Shown here piece after piece: positions 1-8,619 of a stretch of 64,000 nt of DNA (positions are counted from its first letter, which is position 1; each line of letters opens with the position of its first letter). Source of the DNA: Flammeovirga sp. EKP202. Its GTDB lineage: Bacteria; Bacteroidota; Bacteroidia; Cytophagales; Flammeovirgaceae. The notes beneath the pieces were generated by a model. That model was given only the letters and a program-made list of their open reading frames with translations, made no database searches and was not told the DNA's origin. The translations under genes and the position numbers were made by a program. The stretch covers positions 1-64,000 of the forward strand of contig NZ_JACVVP010000030.1 of the NCBI RefSeq assembly GCF_014534745.1. Reading direction: 5' to 3'.

Positions 1-60
1 AGTCTTTTCATAGGAGAAAGATCGGCTTTCTGTCAAAGAAATGAAAATTCAAAATTTTAA
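1..60 (+). CDS. possible C-terminal tail of an upstream gene (partial)
   Basis: The first frame is open from the window edge to a TAA at 58-60 and encodes about 19 residues containing GERSAFCQRNENSKF. It could be the end of a gene that starts outside the window. The stretch also holds a perfect 6-bp hairpin (15-20 with 26-31). A second open frame ends at 42-44, so the reading frame is not certain. No family can be assigned from so short a piece. Confidence 0.25.
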   Translation, partial: SLFIGERSAFCQRNENSKF

Positions 61-87
61 AAGAGCGATAGCTCAGTTAATTATTTG

Positions 88-702
88 ATGTACTCTGATA
101 TGTCATTAAACGAGATCTTGTGTAAACCATCAGATTGGGATCAATTATTTCAATTTATTATTCAACTAATAGAAAAAGTAGAAGGTAGTAATAGTTTGAA
201 GCTAAATGTGATTGCAGACGCTAAGAACATCAACTTCGGAAGTATGAGTGTGAATGATAAAGCTTTAGAGAAAGTTAAATCTAAACTATTTGGGATAAAG
301 CATGACTTCTATATTTCTTCTATAAAATCATTTATTCCAAGCATTAAATATTGTCTTAATAATCATTCAACTCCTTCAATTAGTCTAATCATTCATGATT
401 CTTACAATATGAAATCAGTTGGAAGTGGTGTTCAATTAAGTTTTAATGAAATATTTTATGAACAACTAGGAGATAAAAAAGTGAATAAAATTGTAGAGCA
501 AATGTCTCAATTAATGAAATGCAAAGCTATATTCTACAATGTTCGCCCTTTTTGGAAGAAAAATCTTGAGGACTCTTTTACAGAAAGTATGCAAGACTTT
601 TTACCTTGTGCGATATTAGATATCAATAAAGACTATATATCTTTCTCAGATTATACTAATGTAGAAAATATTGATTGGGAACCTTACACTTTAAAAAAGT
701 AA
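88..702 (+). CDS. hypothetical protein, 204 aa
   Basis: I do not recognise this family. The product is soluble, with no signal peptide or membrane segment, and has a mixed alpha/beta look with an acidic C-terminal third. An in-frame TTG lies directly before the ATG at 88, and I chose the ATG. It sits 27 bases after the possible end of an upstream gene and only 3 bases before the DUF3144 gene, so the two are probably co-transcribed. A small unknown gene right behind a larger one is a layout also seen for immunity genes, but nothing in the protein itself supports that role. Confidence 0.7.
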   Translation: MYSDMSLNEILCKPSDWDQLFQFIIQLIEKVEGSNSLKLNVIADAKNINFGSMSVNDKALEKVKSKLFGIKHDFYISSIKSFIPSIKYCLNNHSTPSISLIIHDSYNMKSVGSGVQLSFNEIFYEQLGDKKVNKIVEQMSQLMKCKAIFYNVRPFWKKNLEDSFTESMQDFLPCAILDINKDYISFSDYTNVENIDWEPYTLKK

Positions 703-705
703 ACT

Positions 706-984
706 ATGAGTAATACAGATGATAAGTTTTATGAAAGAGCTGATGCACATATTAACCTTTCTAATTCACAACTAAAGGAAACAGAAAAAGGAAAAGTAAG
801 TGCTTCTATGATGTACAGTGTAGCTAGGTTTAATGCTTGGGTGACAGCTTGTGGATTTTCAAAAAAATGGGAGATGAAAGAAAAAAAAGAAGAAGTATTA
901 GACTATTTTGTTACTCAATATAAAATCATGCTAGAGGAGAACCTTGATGAATATATTGAGAATTTTGATGAGTATATGAAGTAA
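706..984 (+). CDS. DUF3144 family protein
   Basis: This 92-residue protein carries the pattern I associate with DUF3144: an N-terminal FYERADAHINLSN segment followed by GKVSASMMYSVARFNAWV and a C-terminal helix of acidic and aromatic residues. The family has no established function. The length is normal for it and there is no signal or membrane segment. It follows the preceding hypothetical gene by 3 bases, which suggests translational coupling in a two-gene unit. The family call rests on motif memory. Confidence 0.8.
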   Translation: MSNTDDKFYERADAHINLSNSQLKETEKGKVSASMMYSVARFNAWVTACGFSKKWEMKEKKEEVLDYFVTQYKIMLEENLDEYIENFDEYMK

Positions 985-1072
985 TGCATTTAGTTAAATA
1001 TGGATTACGCTAAATCATTCTGGTAATTGTTAATGTAATGATATTCATGATGTTATTTGTTAGGTAAATAAT

Positions 1073-1103
1073 ATTATTGTAATAACTTTGTAATTACAAT
1101 AAT
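1073..1103. promoter_or_regulatory. operator-like inverted repeat overlapping the mazEF promoter
   Basis: The 11-base arm ATTATTGTAAT (1073-1083) is perfectly repeated in inverse at 1093-1103 (ATTACAATAAT) with a 9-base spacer. A Bacteroidota -7 element, TAACTTTG (1083-1090), lies between the arms. The start codon of the antitoxin is at 1113. A palindrome over the -7 element is the expected place for autorepression by an AbrB/MazE-type antitoxin or its toxin complex. The repressor identity is inferred. Confidence 0.6.
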
Positions 1104-1112
1104 CATATTGCT

Positions 1113-1352
1113 ATGGAACAGAAGATAATAAAAATCGGAAACTCAAAGGGTATCCGGTTAAGTAAAACTATTCTAGAAAAATATAATATTGGAGACAAAG
1201 TAGAAATATCTTTGAATAATGATGGTATTTTAATTACTCCTATTAAGAACCCTCGATCTGGTTGGGAAGAAGCTTTCAAAGCATTAGAAAATGATGAAGG
1301 TCAAAACTTAATGGATGATGTTTTTGATGATGAAAACTTTGAGGAATGGTAG
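1113..1352 (+). CDS. mazE: AbrB/MazE-type antitoxin
   Basis: The 79-residue protein begins with a SpoVT/AbrB swapped-hairpin DNA-binding domain (residues 2-46; IKIGNSKGIRLSK, then GDKVEISLNNDGILITP). A very acidic tail (about 55-79) is of the kind that wraps around and blocks a MazF toxin. Its stop overlaps the toxin start by 7 bases (ATG at 1346), so the two are translationally coupled. The antitoxin should neutralise the toxin and repress the operon through the palindrome just upstream. Length and gene order are typical of MazEF modules. Confidence 0.88.
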   Translation: MEQKIIKIGNSKGIRLSKTILEKYNIGDKVEISLNNDGILITPIKNPRSGWEEAFKALENDEGQNLMDDVFDDENFEEW

Positions 1353-1663
1353 ATCAATATAGAATTGTATTAGTGAATTTAGATCCAACTCAAGGGACTG
1401 AAATCAATAAAACGAGGCCTTGTGTAGTGATTTCACCGAAGGAAATGAATAAGTTTTCCAGAGTAATTGTTGCTCCTATGACAACTAATACGAATGATTA
1501 TCCATTTAGGGTGAAGATCCGCCATAATAATAAGGATGGCTCCATCTGTTTGGATCAAATTCGAACAATAGATAAATCTAGGATCTGTAATAAATTTGGT
1601 AAGTTATCACTAAACGAGGTCAATCAGGTAAAGATGATTATCAAAAATATGTTGGTTGATTAA
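1346..1663 (+). CDS. mazF: MazF/PemK-type endoribonuclease toxin
   Basis: This 105-residue protein matches the PemK/MazF family, which are sequence-specific mRNA interferases. Visible hallmarks are VNLDPTQGTEINKTRPCVVISP near the start (split here: VNLDPTQGTE then KTRPCVVISP), the APMTTN strand, and DQIRTIDKSRI, which supplies part of the catalytic and RNA-binding surface. Length is normal and the gene looks intact. It overlaps the antitoxin by 7 bases and would be translated from the same transcript. The recognition sequence of the RNase cannot be told from the gene. Confidence 0.9.
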   Translation: MVDQYRIVLVNLDPTQGTEINKTRPCVVISPKEMNKFSRVIVAPMTTNTNDYPFRVKIRHNNKDGSICLDQIRTIDKSRICNKFGKLSLNEVNQVKMIIKNMLVD

Positions 1664-1721
1664 ATTATTGCCTCTCAGGAACCCTCATTATTCTTCAATA
1701 GAATTGAAAAATTTAAATCCG

Positions 1722-1729
1722 TAACTTTG
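1722..1729 (+). promoter_or_regulatory. -7 promoter element (TAACTTTG)
   Basis: The sequence matches the Bacteroidota -7 consensus TAnnTTTG and lies 35 bases before the start codon of the caspase-like gene. No well-spaced -33 TTG is evident; the nearest is at 1704-1706 with only 15 bases between. Confidence 0.5.
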
Positions 1730-1764
1730 TACTAGCACTCTTCAGAAATTTAATACAAACAAGA

Positions 1765-3312
1765 ATGAAATCTCTATTACTGCTTTTGCTTTTATGTTCA
1801 ATACAAATATCATTTGCTCAGAATAATAATAGTATTGATGCTTATAATTCTACTATCAATGAATACTTTGTTGAAGAGTTTGATGATGATCAAAATCCAT
1901 GGGTTGGGTACACTTATGATGATGATGAAGCGGTACATTATGAATTTCATAATGGGTTGGCCTATCTAATGTCTGATGGTTCTGAAACACCTGCTATCAA
2001 AATGATTACAGGTTTAGGGTATCCTAAGTTAGAAAATTACATCATAGAGAGTACTATTCACTATTTAGAAGGAGAAGGGGTAAATTCAAATGACATGTTT
2101 TGGGGCGGTGCTCCTGATTTTTCATCTGGATTTAGAATGGGTTTTAATGCTCAAGGACAAGTGCATGTAATGAAAGTAGAAGATGGATATTGGGTAGACC
2201 TTTTACCTTGGACGGATAATCCCTATTTAGAGTACGATGATTTTAATATTCTTGCCGTTGAAAAAATTGGAAATGAATACCATCTTTTTGTCAATGATGA
2301 TAATTTCTTTAGTTTCAAAGCAGATCCAATACCTTCAAATCATGATCTTACGGGGTTTGTAGCAGATGGGACATCCATTGCTGTAGATGAGTTTATAGTA
2401 TATGAAGTGATTACGGAAACAAAATATATGGCAGCCAAAACTTCAGAGGAAATACAATCGCAGCATTATACTTCAGTTCAAACAATAGTATCGAATACAC
2501 CTGAACCTAAAAAAGAAGAAGCGAAAAGTGAAACTAGAGCATTAAAAGTAATTAAGGATAATAAGACAGGTTCAACTACAAATGTAAAAGGGAACTATTA
2601 TGCATTGATTATTGGGGTGCAGAACTATACACATAATTCAATTAAGGATTTACAGTTTCCGATTCGAGATGCTAAAATGTTCAGAGATGTTTTGGTGTCT
2701 AAGTATAGTTTTGCCTCAGAAAATATCGTTTTCCTTGAAGACCCTAACCGCTCTCAGATTTATAAGGCTTTTAACCAATTGAGAAGTAGAATTACTGAAA
2801 ACGACAATCTAATTATTTTCTATGCAGGTCATGGTTATTATGATGAAAAAGTAAAGGAAGGTTATTGGTTACCATCAAATGCAGAAGAAGGTGATGACTC
2901 AGGATGGATTGCCAATTCAGGTTTAAGAACAAAGATTGATGCAATTCATTCAAAACATACTTTATTAATTTCAGATGCATGTTTTGGAGGAAGTATTTTT
3001 AAACCATCTCGTTCTGCGTTTTCAGATGCTGGTAGAAGCATTGTTCAATCTTATGATAAGGTCAGTCGAAAAGGGATGACGAGCGGTACATTGAAAACTG
3101 TACCCGATGAAAGTGTTTTTATGAAATACTTGTTGAAAGCATTAAGAGAAAATAAGAAGAAATACTTAACTGCATCTTCACTCTTTTATAGCTTTAATGA
3201 GGCTGTTGGGAACAACAGTTTTAACGTTCCTCAATTTGGAGTACTCTTCCAAGTGGGTGATGAAGGTGGACAGTTTGTTTTTATAAACCCTGAAGGAACA
3301 ACGGGGAATTAA
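1765..3312 (+). CDS. secreted caspase-like (peptidase C14) protein
   Basis: The 515-residue protein has a signal peptide (about 1-18, ending FAQ) and an N-terminal region (about 30-215) rich in aromatic and acidic residues that looks like a LamG/concanavalin-type beta-sandwich. A low-complexity linker (about 235-270) leads into a caspase-fold domain (about 275-500). The catalytic dyad is visible as YAGHG (His356) and SDACFGG (Cys406). Prokaryotic members of clan CD usually cleave after Arg/Lys or Asp; the specificity here is unknown. The export signal places it in the periplasm or outside the cell. It is a single-gene unit after the toxin-antitoxin pair with its own -7 element. The fold of the N-terminal domain is inferred from composition only. 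Confidence 0.88.
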   Translation: MKSLLLLLLLCSIQISFAQNNNSIDAYNSTINEYFVEEFDDDQNPWVGYTYDDDEAVHYEFHNGLAYLMSDGSETPAIKMITGLGYPKLENYIIESTIHYLEGEGVNSNDMFWGGAPDFSSGFRMGFNAQGQVHVMKVEDGYWVDLLPWTDNPYLEYDDFNILAVEKIGNEYHLFVNDDNFFSFKADPIPSNHDLTGFVADGTSIAVDEFIVYEVITETKYMAAKTSEEIQSQHYTSVQTIVSNTPEPKKEEAKSETRALKVIKDNKTGSTTNVKGNYYALIIGVQNYTHNSIKDLQFPIRDAKMFRDVLVSKYSFASENIVFLEDPNRSQIYKAFNQLRSRITENDNLIIFYAGHGYYDEKVKEGYWLPSNAEEGDDSGWIANSGLRTKIDAIHSKHTLLISDACFGGSIFKPSRSAFSDAGRSIVQSYDKVSRKGMTSGTLKTVPDESVFMKYLLKALRENKKKYLTASSLFYSFNEAVGNNSFNVPQFGVLFQVGDEGGQFVFINPEGTTGN

Positions 3313-3517
3313 ATTCTTGATTTGTAATAAACTAATTCATTTTTGTAGAATATTTATTTTGCACAAATGGAGATAACATTGAGATAAAAAAAGAAATATA
3401 GGTAGCTCATTTCACCTTTTTAATTCATCTATAGTTTACTATTAATACATCATCAAGTTGCTTACTTCTTGTAATATTAAAGCACGTAAAGTAATGAAAC
3501 CCAATGTGCTGAACATT

Positions 3518-4678
3518 ATGAAAAGTAATACTTATGATTTAATTATTGGAGGAGCTGGAATTGTAGGACTATCACATGCTTTAGCTGCTGTCAAAAAAGG
3601 ATGGAAAGTAGCTGTTATTGAAAGAACTCCCAAACCAATGGGTGCTTCTGTAAGAAACTTTGGCTTCTACTGGCTTATCGGACAACAACATGGAGAACAC
3701 CTTGATCTTGCTGTCAGAAGTAGAGAAGTGTGGTTAGAGATGATTCAAGAAGCGAAAATATGGGCTCGTAAAAGAGGATCTTTATTTTTAGCCAATTCCA
3801 AAACCGAAGCAGATGTGTTGGAAGAGTTTCATACACTTACTCAAAACCAACCTTATGATACAACACTTTTAAATAGAGATGAATTAGGGAAATATATTCC
3901 TTCATTATCATCCTCAACCATTGAAACAGGATTGCTCAGTAGTACTGAAATTCAAGTATCTCCTTTCCAGGCAATTTTTCAATTGATAGAATACCTTAAA
4001 TTTAAGGGAGTGGATATCTTTTTCTCGGAACCAATATTACATGTAGAAACTGGTAAAGTGATAACGAGTGCAAGAACTCTGACCACCAATAAGGTTTTGC
4101 TTTCAACAGGAAGTGACATTTATAGCTTATTTCCAGAGGAAATAAAAAAGCAGAACACTACTTTATGTACACTTCAAATGATGAAATTGAAAGTACATGA
4201 TAAGACAAAGTTGCCAAAACTTCCAATTGCTACAGGAACTTCATTGACGCATTACTCTTCTTTTGAGATTTGTCCATCAATGAGTAAACTAAAGGAACAG
4301 ATCAATGCGAACTCACCATTATTAAATGAATGGGGAATTAACCTGATGATCGGGACGACTCCAAGTAAAGATGTAATTTTGGGTGACTCTCATGAATATG
4401 GATCAGAAAAATTCAAGAACAACAATGAAATCAATGAATTTTTACTTCAAGAAATGAAAGAAGTTGTTGATTTAGGTGAATTCAAAGTACAGGAAACGTG
4501 GAATGGTACTTATTTAAAAACTATAGGTAATACTTATTTCCACTCTGAAGTGGAAGAAAATGTTCATTTAGTAAATGGCTTAGGTGGAAATGGAATGACA
4601 TTGTCATTTGGTTTAGCCGAAAAACATATCAATAAGTGGATGGGAATTAGTGAACGACCAGAAGCAGCATTGATTTAA
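3518..4678 (+). CDS. TIGR03364-type FAD-dependent oxidoreductase
   Basis: This is a DAO-family flavoenzyme. The N-terminal Rossmann motif is DLIIGGAGIVGLSHALAA, followed by VIERTPKPMGASVRNFGFYW. The GASVRNFG segment is the signature I associate with the HpnW/TIGR03364 group, otherwise linked to phosphonate catabolism. The C-terminal flavin-contacting stretch NGLGGNGMTLSFGLA is present. The frame is open from a TTG at 3458 and also offers an ATG at 3494. I chose the ATG at 3518 because it lies six residues before the Rossmann strand, as is usual for the family. The probable substrate is an amino compound, oxidatively deaminated. No phosphonatase or phosphonate transporter gene lies nearby, so the role is open. 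Confidence 0.8.
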   Translation: MKSNTYDLIIGGAGIVGLSHALAAVKKGWKVAVIERTPKPMGASVRNFGFYWLIGQQHGEHLDLAVRSREVWLEMIQEAKIWARKRGSLFLANSKTEADVLEEFHTLTQNQPYDTTLLNRDELGKYIPSLSSSTIETGLLSSTEIQVSPFQAIFQLIEYLKFKGVDIFFSEPILHVETGKVITSARTLTTNKVLLSTGSDIYSLFPEEIKKQNTTLCTLQMMKLKVHDKTKLPKLPIATGTSLTHYSSFEICPSMSKLKEQINANSPLLNEWGINLMIGTTPSKDVILGDSHEYGSEKFKNNNEINEFLLQEMKEVVDLGEFKVQETWNGTYLKTIGNTYFHSEVEENVHLVNGLGGNGMTLSFGLAEKHINKWMGISERPEAALI

Positions 4679-4703
4679 TGACTGTAATTATACATAATAG
4701 ATA

Positions 4704-4732
4704 AAGGCTCAAGGTGAAATATCTTGAGCCTT
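4704..4732 (+). terminator. rho-independent terminator after the FAD oxidoreductase
   Basis: A perfect 10-bp stem, AAGGCTCAAG (4704-4713) with CTTGAGCCTT (4723-4732), encloses a 9-base loop and runs into TTATTTATTG. It starts 26 bases after the stop codon. Confidence 0.75.
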
Positions 4733-5067
4733 ATTTATTGTAACCGATCCACAGGTGTTTCTACAAGTCTTTTGTATTCTACTTTCAAATTTCCTTCTTC
4801 TTTATTTTCCATTGCTGAAGCATCGAAACACAAAAGCTAAATACTAGAGATTTTAAAAATATAGTTTACCAATTATTATATAGAACTGTAATAACCTTAT
4901 TAAAGAAAAATAAGCTGTTTACTTGCCTTTCAGTTCCTAATTTGATTAAAGGAAAATATAATAACAGCACTTGTGTTTATTTTCAAAATCACGAAATATT
5001 CATAATAAAAGAACTTATAGTATTTAAATAATATAATTTCTTAAAACTTATACAAAAGTGTGAAATT

Positions 5068-5075
5068 TACGTTTG
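5068..5075 (+). promoter_or_regulatory. -7 promoter element (TACGTTTG)
   Basis: This matches TAnnTTTG exactly and lies 78 bases before the next start codon. No clear -33 TTG is seen at the usual 19-21 base distance. Confidence 0.4.
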
Positions 5076-5153
5076 TAAAGTTAGGGAACTTAATCTCTAT
5101 GGTTTATTTTTGTGTTACCATATCTTTAAACACATACCATAAAGACCTATAAT

Positions 5154-5516
5154 ATGAATCAGTTCAATTCGACATTATTGGATACTATTCCATTTGAACT
5201 TGATTTCAAATGGAGTTTGAAAGTAAGACAGGGTATTGTTCACTCTGCCACTTTCGCTTTTAAAGTATTAAGTGATGACGTTTTTGAAAGTCGTGAAGGA
5301 ACCGAGAATATCATAAAAGAGCTTTTATGTAACCATCGTTTTAGAGAGGACTTTCAGATTGAAGATGTTAATCACAACGAGCTTGTGGTGTACAAGACCA
5401 TAGTTGGGCAAAACCCTGAAGATTTGAATAGAAAAATGGAGTTATTCAAAAGATGGGTGAGACAGGCACAGCAAGATGCCCGCTTATCTATGAAGAAATT
5501 TACACCGACATTGTAG
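5154..5516 (+). CDS. hypothetical protein, 120 aa
   Basis: I do not recognise this small protein. It has no signal peptide or membrane segment. It is predicted mixed alpha/beta with a basic C-terminal helix (KRWVRQAQQDARLSMKK). It is a single-gene unit: a -7 element precedes it and a strong terminator follows 35 bases after the stop. The ATG is the first in frame and gives a compact protein, so I consider the gene real although its function is unknown. Confidence 0.7.
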   Translation: MNQFNSTLLDTIPFELDFKWSLKVRQGIVHSATFAFKVLSDDVFESREGTENIIKELLCNHRFREDFQIEDVNHNELVVYKTIVGQNPEDLNRKMELFKRWVRQAQQDARLSMKKFTPTL

Positions 5517-5550
5517 AAAAATTATAGAAAAATTATAGATAAAGTATTTA

Positions 5551-5584
5551 AAAAACTGTTTCAGCTTTGAAGCAGTTTTTTTTT
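5551..5584 (+). terminator. rho-independent terminator
   Basis: The stem AAAAACTGTTTC (5551-5562) with GAAGCAGTTTTT (5569-5580) contains one G-U pair, has a 6-base loop, and ends in a run of nine T (5576-5584). Confidence 0.85.
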
Positions 5585-5597
5585 GTGTCTTCACTTT

Positions 5598-5856
5598 TTA
5601 AGTAGTCAAAACCTAATTTTTTCAGTAAATACGTAAAAATAAGTATAAAATTAAGTAGTATTTTTTTTACTTACTTAATTGTTTAAGTAGTTGTACTTAA
5701 TGAGTTCATTAAATTGATTTTCAGTAGTTTAAAAATGTAAATATGTTAAATAGCAGTTTTTGAAATGTTTAAAAAACATATTTTTTCATGAAAAATACCG
5801 TTTATATTCTTTCAGGATCGCTCTATGTTTGCGTATAATCTAAGTATAATTACTTA
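5598..5856. promoter_or_regulatory. cluster of TAAGTA/TACTTA sites including two N4 palindromes
   Basis: The hexamer TAAGTA or its complement occurs at 5599, 5640, 5652, 5668, 5672, 5684, 5694, 5841 and 5851. Two pairs form palindromes with exactly four bases between the arms: TTAAGTA-GTTG-TACTTAA (5683-5700) and TAAGTA-TAAT-TACTTA (5841-5856). The second lies just downstream of the -7 element at 5824-5831 (TATGTTTG) and 34 bases before the porin start. This looks like multiple binding sites for one dimeric regulator controlling the porin and importer genes. The regulator is unknown. Confidence 0.65.
5824..5831 (+). promoter_or_regulatory. -7 promoter element of the porin/importer operon (TATGTTTG)
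   Basis: An exact TAnnTTTG match 59 bases before the porin ATG. A palindrome begins 10 bases downstream, close to the expected transcription start. There is no good TTG at -33, which fits a promoter that needs an activator. Confidence 0.55.
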
Positions 5857-5889
5857 AACACTTCAATCAGTTTAACAAACTTAAGGCTA

Positions 5890-7167
5890 ATGAAAAAGTT
5901 TATTTACGCTATCGTATTGCTATTAGGTGTAGGGTTCCAGGCTACTGCACAAGAGTTCAAAATTTCAGCTGAAATTAGACCACGTTCTGAATTAAGAAAT
6001 GGTTTCAAGAAGTTGAGAACAGATACTCAAGAGCCTGCGTTCTTTACAGAGCAAAGATCAAGATTAAACCTTGATTATAAGTCAGACAAATTTACAATGA
6101 GACTTTCTTTGCAAGATGTTCGTGTGTGGGGTTCAACACCACAAATTTATAAGACAGATAATACTGCTTTAACAAACATTTCAGAAGCATGGGGACAGTA
6201 TAACTTCACGGAGAAATTTAGTTTAAAAGTAGGTCGTCAAATGATCTCTTATGATAACCAAAGATTCTTAGGTGGTTTAGAATGGGCACAACAAGGTAGA
6301 AGACATGATGCTGCTTTATTTATCTATGATGATAAAGCTTCTAAATTAAAGCTTCATGCAGGTTTCGCATTTAACCAATCTGGTTTCGAGCCAGGTATGT
6401 TAGTAGGTAATGATTACTTAGGCGTAAATAGCTATAAGTCTTTCCAATACTTATGGGCTCATAAAGACTGGGAAAATGGTAAAGTTTCAGCTTTAGTATT
6501 CAACGACGGTTACCAATATGGTGCAACTTCTGACAGTGTATCACAAAGACAAACATTAGGTTTAGTAGGTAGCAGATCATTTGGTGCTATCACAGTAGCA
6601 GGTGAAGGTTACTACCAAACAGGTAGCTTCAGAGCTGCAGATGTAAACGCTTACATGATTGACTTAAACCTTACTTTAAAAACAAAAGTTACTCCAATCA
6701 CTTTAGGTTACCAAGTATTATCAGGTAATGATGTGACTTCTGCTGAAAACAACGCTTTTGCTCCAGCTTACGGTACTAACCACAAATTCAACGGTTTCAT
6801 GGATTACTTCTACGTAGGTAACGGTCACGGAAACGTAGGTTTACAAGATATCTACTTAAACACTGCTTTCAAAGTGGCGAAAGGTACATTCAAAGTTCAA
6901 TTGCACCAATTCATGGCTGAGCAAACAAAATATGGTTCAGGAGACTCACCAATGGAATTAGATGGTTCTAACTTAGGTACTGAAGTTGACTTAATCTACG
7001 CTAAATCATTAGGTAAAGATGCTTCATTAGTAGTAGGTTACTCTCAAATGTTCGCTACAGACAACATGGTAGCATTGAAAGGTGGTAACAACGACTTAAT
7101 CAACAACTGGGCATTCGTAATGCTTACATTCAAGCCAACATTATTTACTTCAAAGGCTTCAAAATAA
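5890..7167 (+). CDS. alginate-export-type outer-membrane porin
   Basis: The 425-residue protein has a cleavable signal peptide (about 1-20, ending ATAQ) and otherwise alternating polar/hydrophobic strands ending in aromatic residues, typical of a beta-barrel. The opening EFKISAEIRPRSELRNGF and the later EAWGQYNFTEKFSLKVGRQ resemble the alginate_exp family of Bacteroidota. Codon choice is narrow (mostly TTA, GGT, GTA), as in highly expressed genes. It is followed after 21 bases by the substrate-binding lipoprotein and shares its promoter. In this context it probably lets the importer's substrate (nitrate or a similar anion) through the outer membrane. The substrate is inferred from neighbours. 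Confidence 0.8.
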   Translation: MKKFIYAIVLLLGVGFQATAQEFKISAEIRPRSELRNGFKKLRTDTQEPAFFTEQRSRLNLDYKSDKFTMRLSLQDVRVWGSTPQIYKTDNTALTNISEAWGQYNFTEKFSLKVGRQMISYDNQRFLGGLEWAQQGRRHDAALFIYDDKASKLKLHAGFAFNQSGFEPGMLVGNDYLGVNSYKSFQYLWAHKDWENGKVSALVFNDGYQYGATSDSVSQRQTLGLVGSRSFGAITVAGEGYYQTGSFRAADVNAYMIDLNLTLKTKVTPITLGYQVLSGNDVTSAENNAFAPAYGTNHKFNGFMDYFYVGNGHGNVGLQDIYLNTAFKVAKGTFKVQLHQFMAEQTKYGSGDSPMELDGSNLGTEVDLIYAKSLGKDASLVVGYSQMFATDNMVALKGGNNDLINNWAFVMLTFKPTLFTSKASK

Positions 7168-7188
7168 TCAATAAAAATCTTATTACTC

Positions 7189-8589
7189 ATGAAAAAGTTC
7201 AACTCAATCATCTCGTCACTTGTAGCGTTATCGCTGGCAGGGATGCTATTCAACTGTAGTGGTTCTAAAACTTCTTCAGAATCACAAAGTACAGCTTCAG
7301 TTACTGTAGAAGAGTCTTCAACAAATCAGTTAGAAATTGAAAAGCCACAATTGACTTTCGGTTTCATTAAACTAACAGATATGGCTCCTTTAGCAATTGC
7401 TAAAGAGTTAGGATACTTCGAAGATGAAGGATTATTCGTAACAATCGAAGCTCAATCAAACTGGAAAAACGTTTTGGACCGTGTAATTGACGGTGAGTTA
7501 GATGGTTCTCATATGTTAGCAGGTCAGCCAATCGCAGCAGGTGCTGGGTTCGGTCGTCAAGCAGACTTAGTAACTTCATTCTCAATGGACTTAAACGGTA
7601 ACGGTATCACGGTATCGAACGATGTTTGGTCGAAGATGAAAGCTAACGTTCCAATGAAAGACGGTAAGCCAGTTCACCCAATCAAAGCAGACGCTTTAGT
7701 ACCAGTAATCAAAGAGTACAAAAACGACGGTAAAGCTTTCAAAATGGGTATGGTATTCCCAGTTTCAACACACAACTATGAGATTCGTTACTGGTTAGCA
7801 GCAGCAGGTGTTCACCCAGGTATGTATACTAAAGAAAATATTCAAGGTCAAGTAGATGCAGACGTATTATTGTCAGTAACTCCTCCACCACAAATGCCAG
7901 CTACACTTGAAGCAGGTACTATCTACGGATATTGTGTAGGTGAGCCTTGGAACCAACAAGCGGTATTTAAAGGAATTGGTGTTCCAGTGACTACAAACTA
8001 CGATATCTGGAAAAACAACCCAGAGAAAGTATTCGTAATGACAAAAGAATTTACTGAGAAATATCCTAATACTTCTGTAGCGGTAACAAAAGCATTAATT
8101 AGAGCAGGTAAGTGGTTAGATGAGCCAGGAAACAGAGCAAAAGCAGTTGGTATCTTATCAATGCCAGAATACGTAGGTGCTGATTCAGTTGTAATTGCTA
8201 ACTCTATGACAGGTACTTTCGAATTTGAGAAAGGTGACAAGCGTTCAATGCCTGACTTCAACGTATTCTTCCGTCATCATGCAACTTATCCATTCTATTC
8301 AGATGGTGTGTGGTTCTTAACTCAAATGAGAAGATGGGGACAAATTCCAACAGCTAAAGCTAAAGGATGGTATGACGAAACAATCAAAGATATCTACAGA
8401 CCTGATATCTGGTTAAAAGCAGCTAACCTATTAGTAGAAGAAGGTCACTTATCAAAGTCTGACATTCCTCAAACTGATGGATACAAAGCTCCAACAAAAG
8501 ATTTTATCGATGGAAAACTATTTGATGGTAAAGACCCACTAGGTTACATCAATAGCTTCGAAATAGGTAATAAAGACGAAGCAATGTAA
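7189..8589 (+). CDS. nrtA: NrtA/CmpA-family substrate-binding lipoprotein of an ABC importer
   Basis: The 466-residue protein starts with a lipoprotein signal (lipobox LFNC, Cys23) and a Ser/Thr-rich linker (25-48). The mature domain carries the NrtA pattern: [20 protein letters not shown], then [18 protein letters not shown] and [13 protein letters not shown]. In this family nitrate, nitrite or bicarbonate is bound between two lobes and passed to the permease. It lies between the porin and the permease gene, in the usual order for an nrtABCD set. A hairpin follows the stop and may favour expression of this gene over the membrane parts. Nitrate is the likeliest ligand, but I cannot tell it from related anions. 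Confidence 0.85.
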   Translation: MKKFNSIISSLVALSLAGMLFNCSGSKTSSESQSTASVTVEESSTNQLEIEKPQLTFGFIKLTDMAPLAIAKELGYFEDEGLFVTIEAQSNWKNVLDRVIDGELDGSHMLAGQPIAAGAGFGRQADLVTSFSMDLNGNGITVSNDVWSKMKANVPMKDGKPVHPIKADALVPVIKEYKNDGKAFKMGMVFPVSTHNYEIRYWLAAAGVHPGMYTKENIQGQVDADVLLSVTPPPQMPATLEAGTIYGYCVGEPWNQQAVFKGIGVPVTTNYDIWKNNPEKVFVMTKEFTEKYPNTSVAVTKALIRAGKWLDEPGNRAKAVGILSMPEYVGADSVVIANSMTGTFEFEKGDKRSMPDFNVFFRHHATYPFYSDGVWFLTQMRRWGQIPTAKAKGWYDETIKDIYRPDIWLKAANLLVEEGHLSKSDIPQTDGYKAPTKDFIDGKLFDGKDPLGYINSFEIGNKDEAM

Positions 8590-8619
8590 TAATCATTCTT
8601 CAAAGTTAGATTGTACAAG

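Larger units (their letters stand above)
4679..5153. other. intergenic stretch: terminator, short reverse frame and promoter, otherwise AT-rich
   Basis: The 475 bases hold the terminator at 4704-4732 and a 25-codon minus-strand open frame at 4735-4812 starting MENKEEGNLKVEYKRL, which may be a gene remnant. After a featureless AT-rich stretch comes a -7 element at 5068-5075. I see no further gene. Confidence 0.5.

Noticed and set aside
5517-5542. Direct repeat GAAAAATTATA after the 120-aa gene
   Set aside because: Short, AT-rich and just two copies; likely chance.
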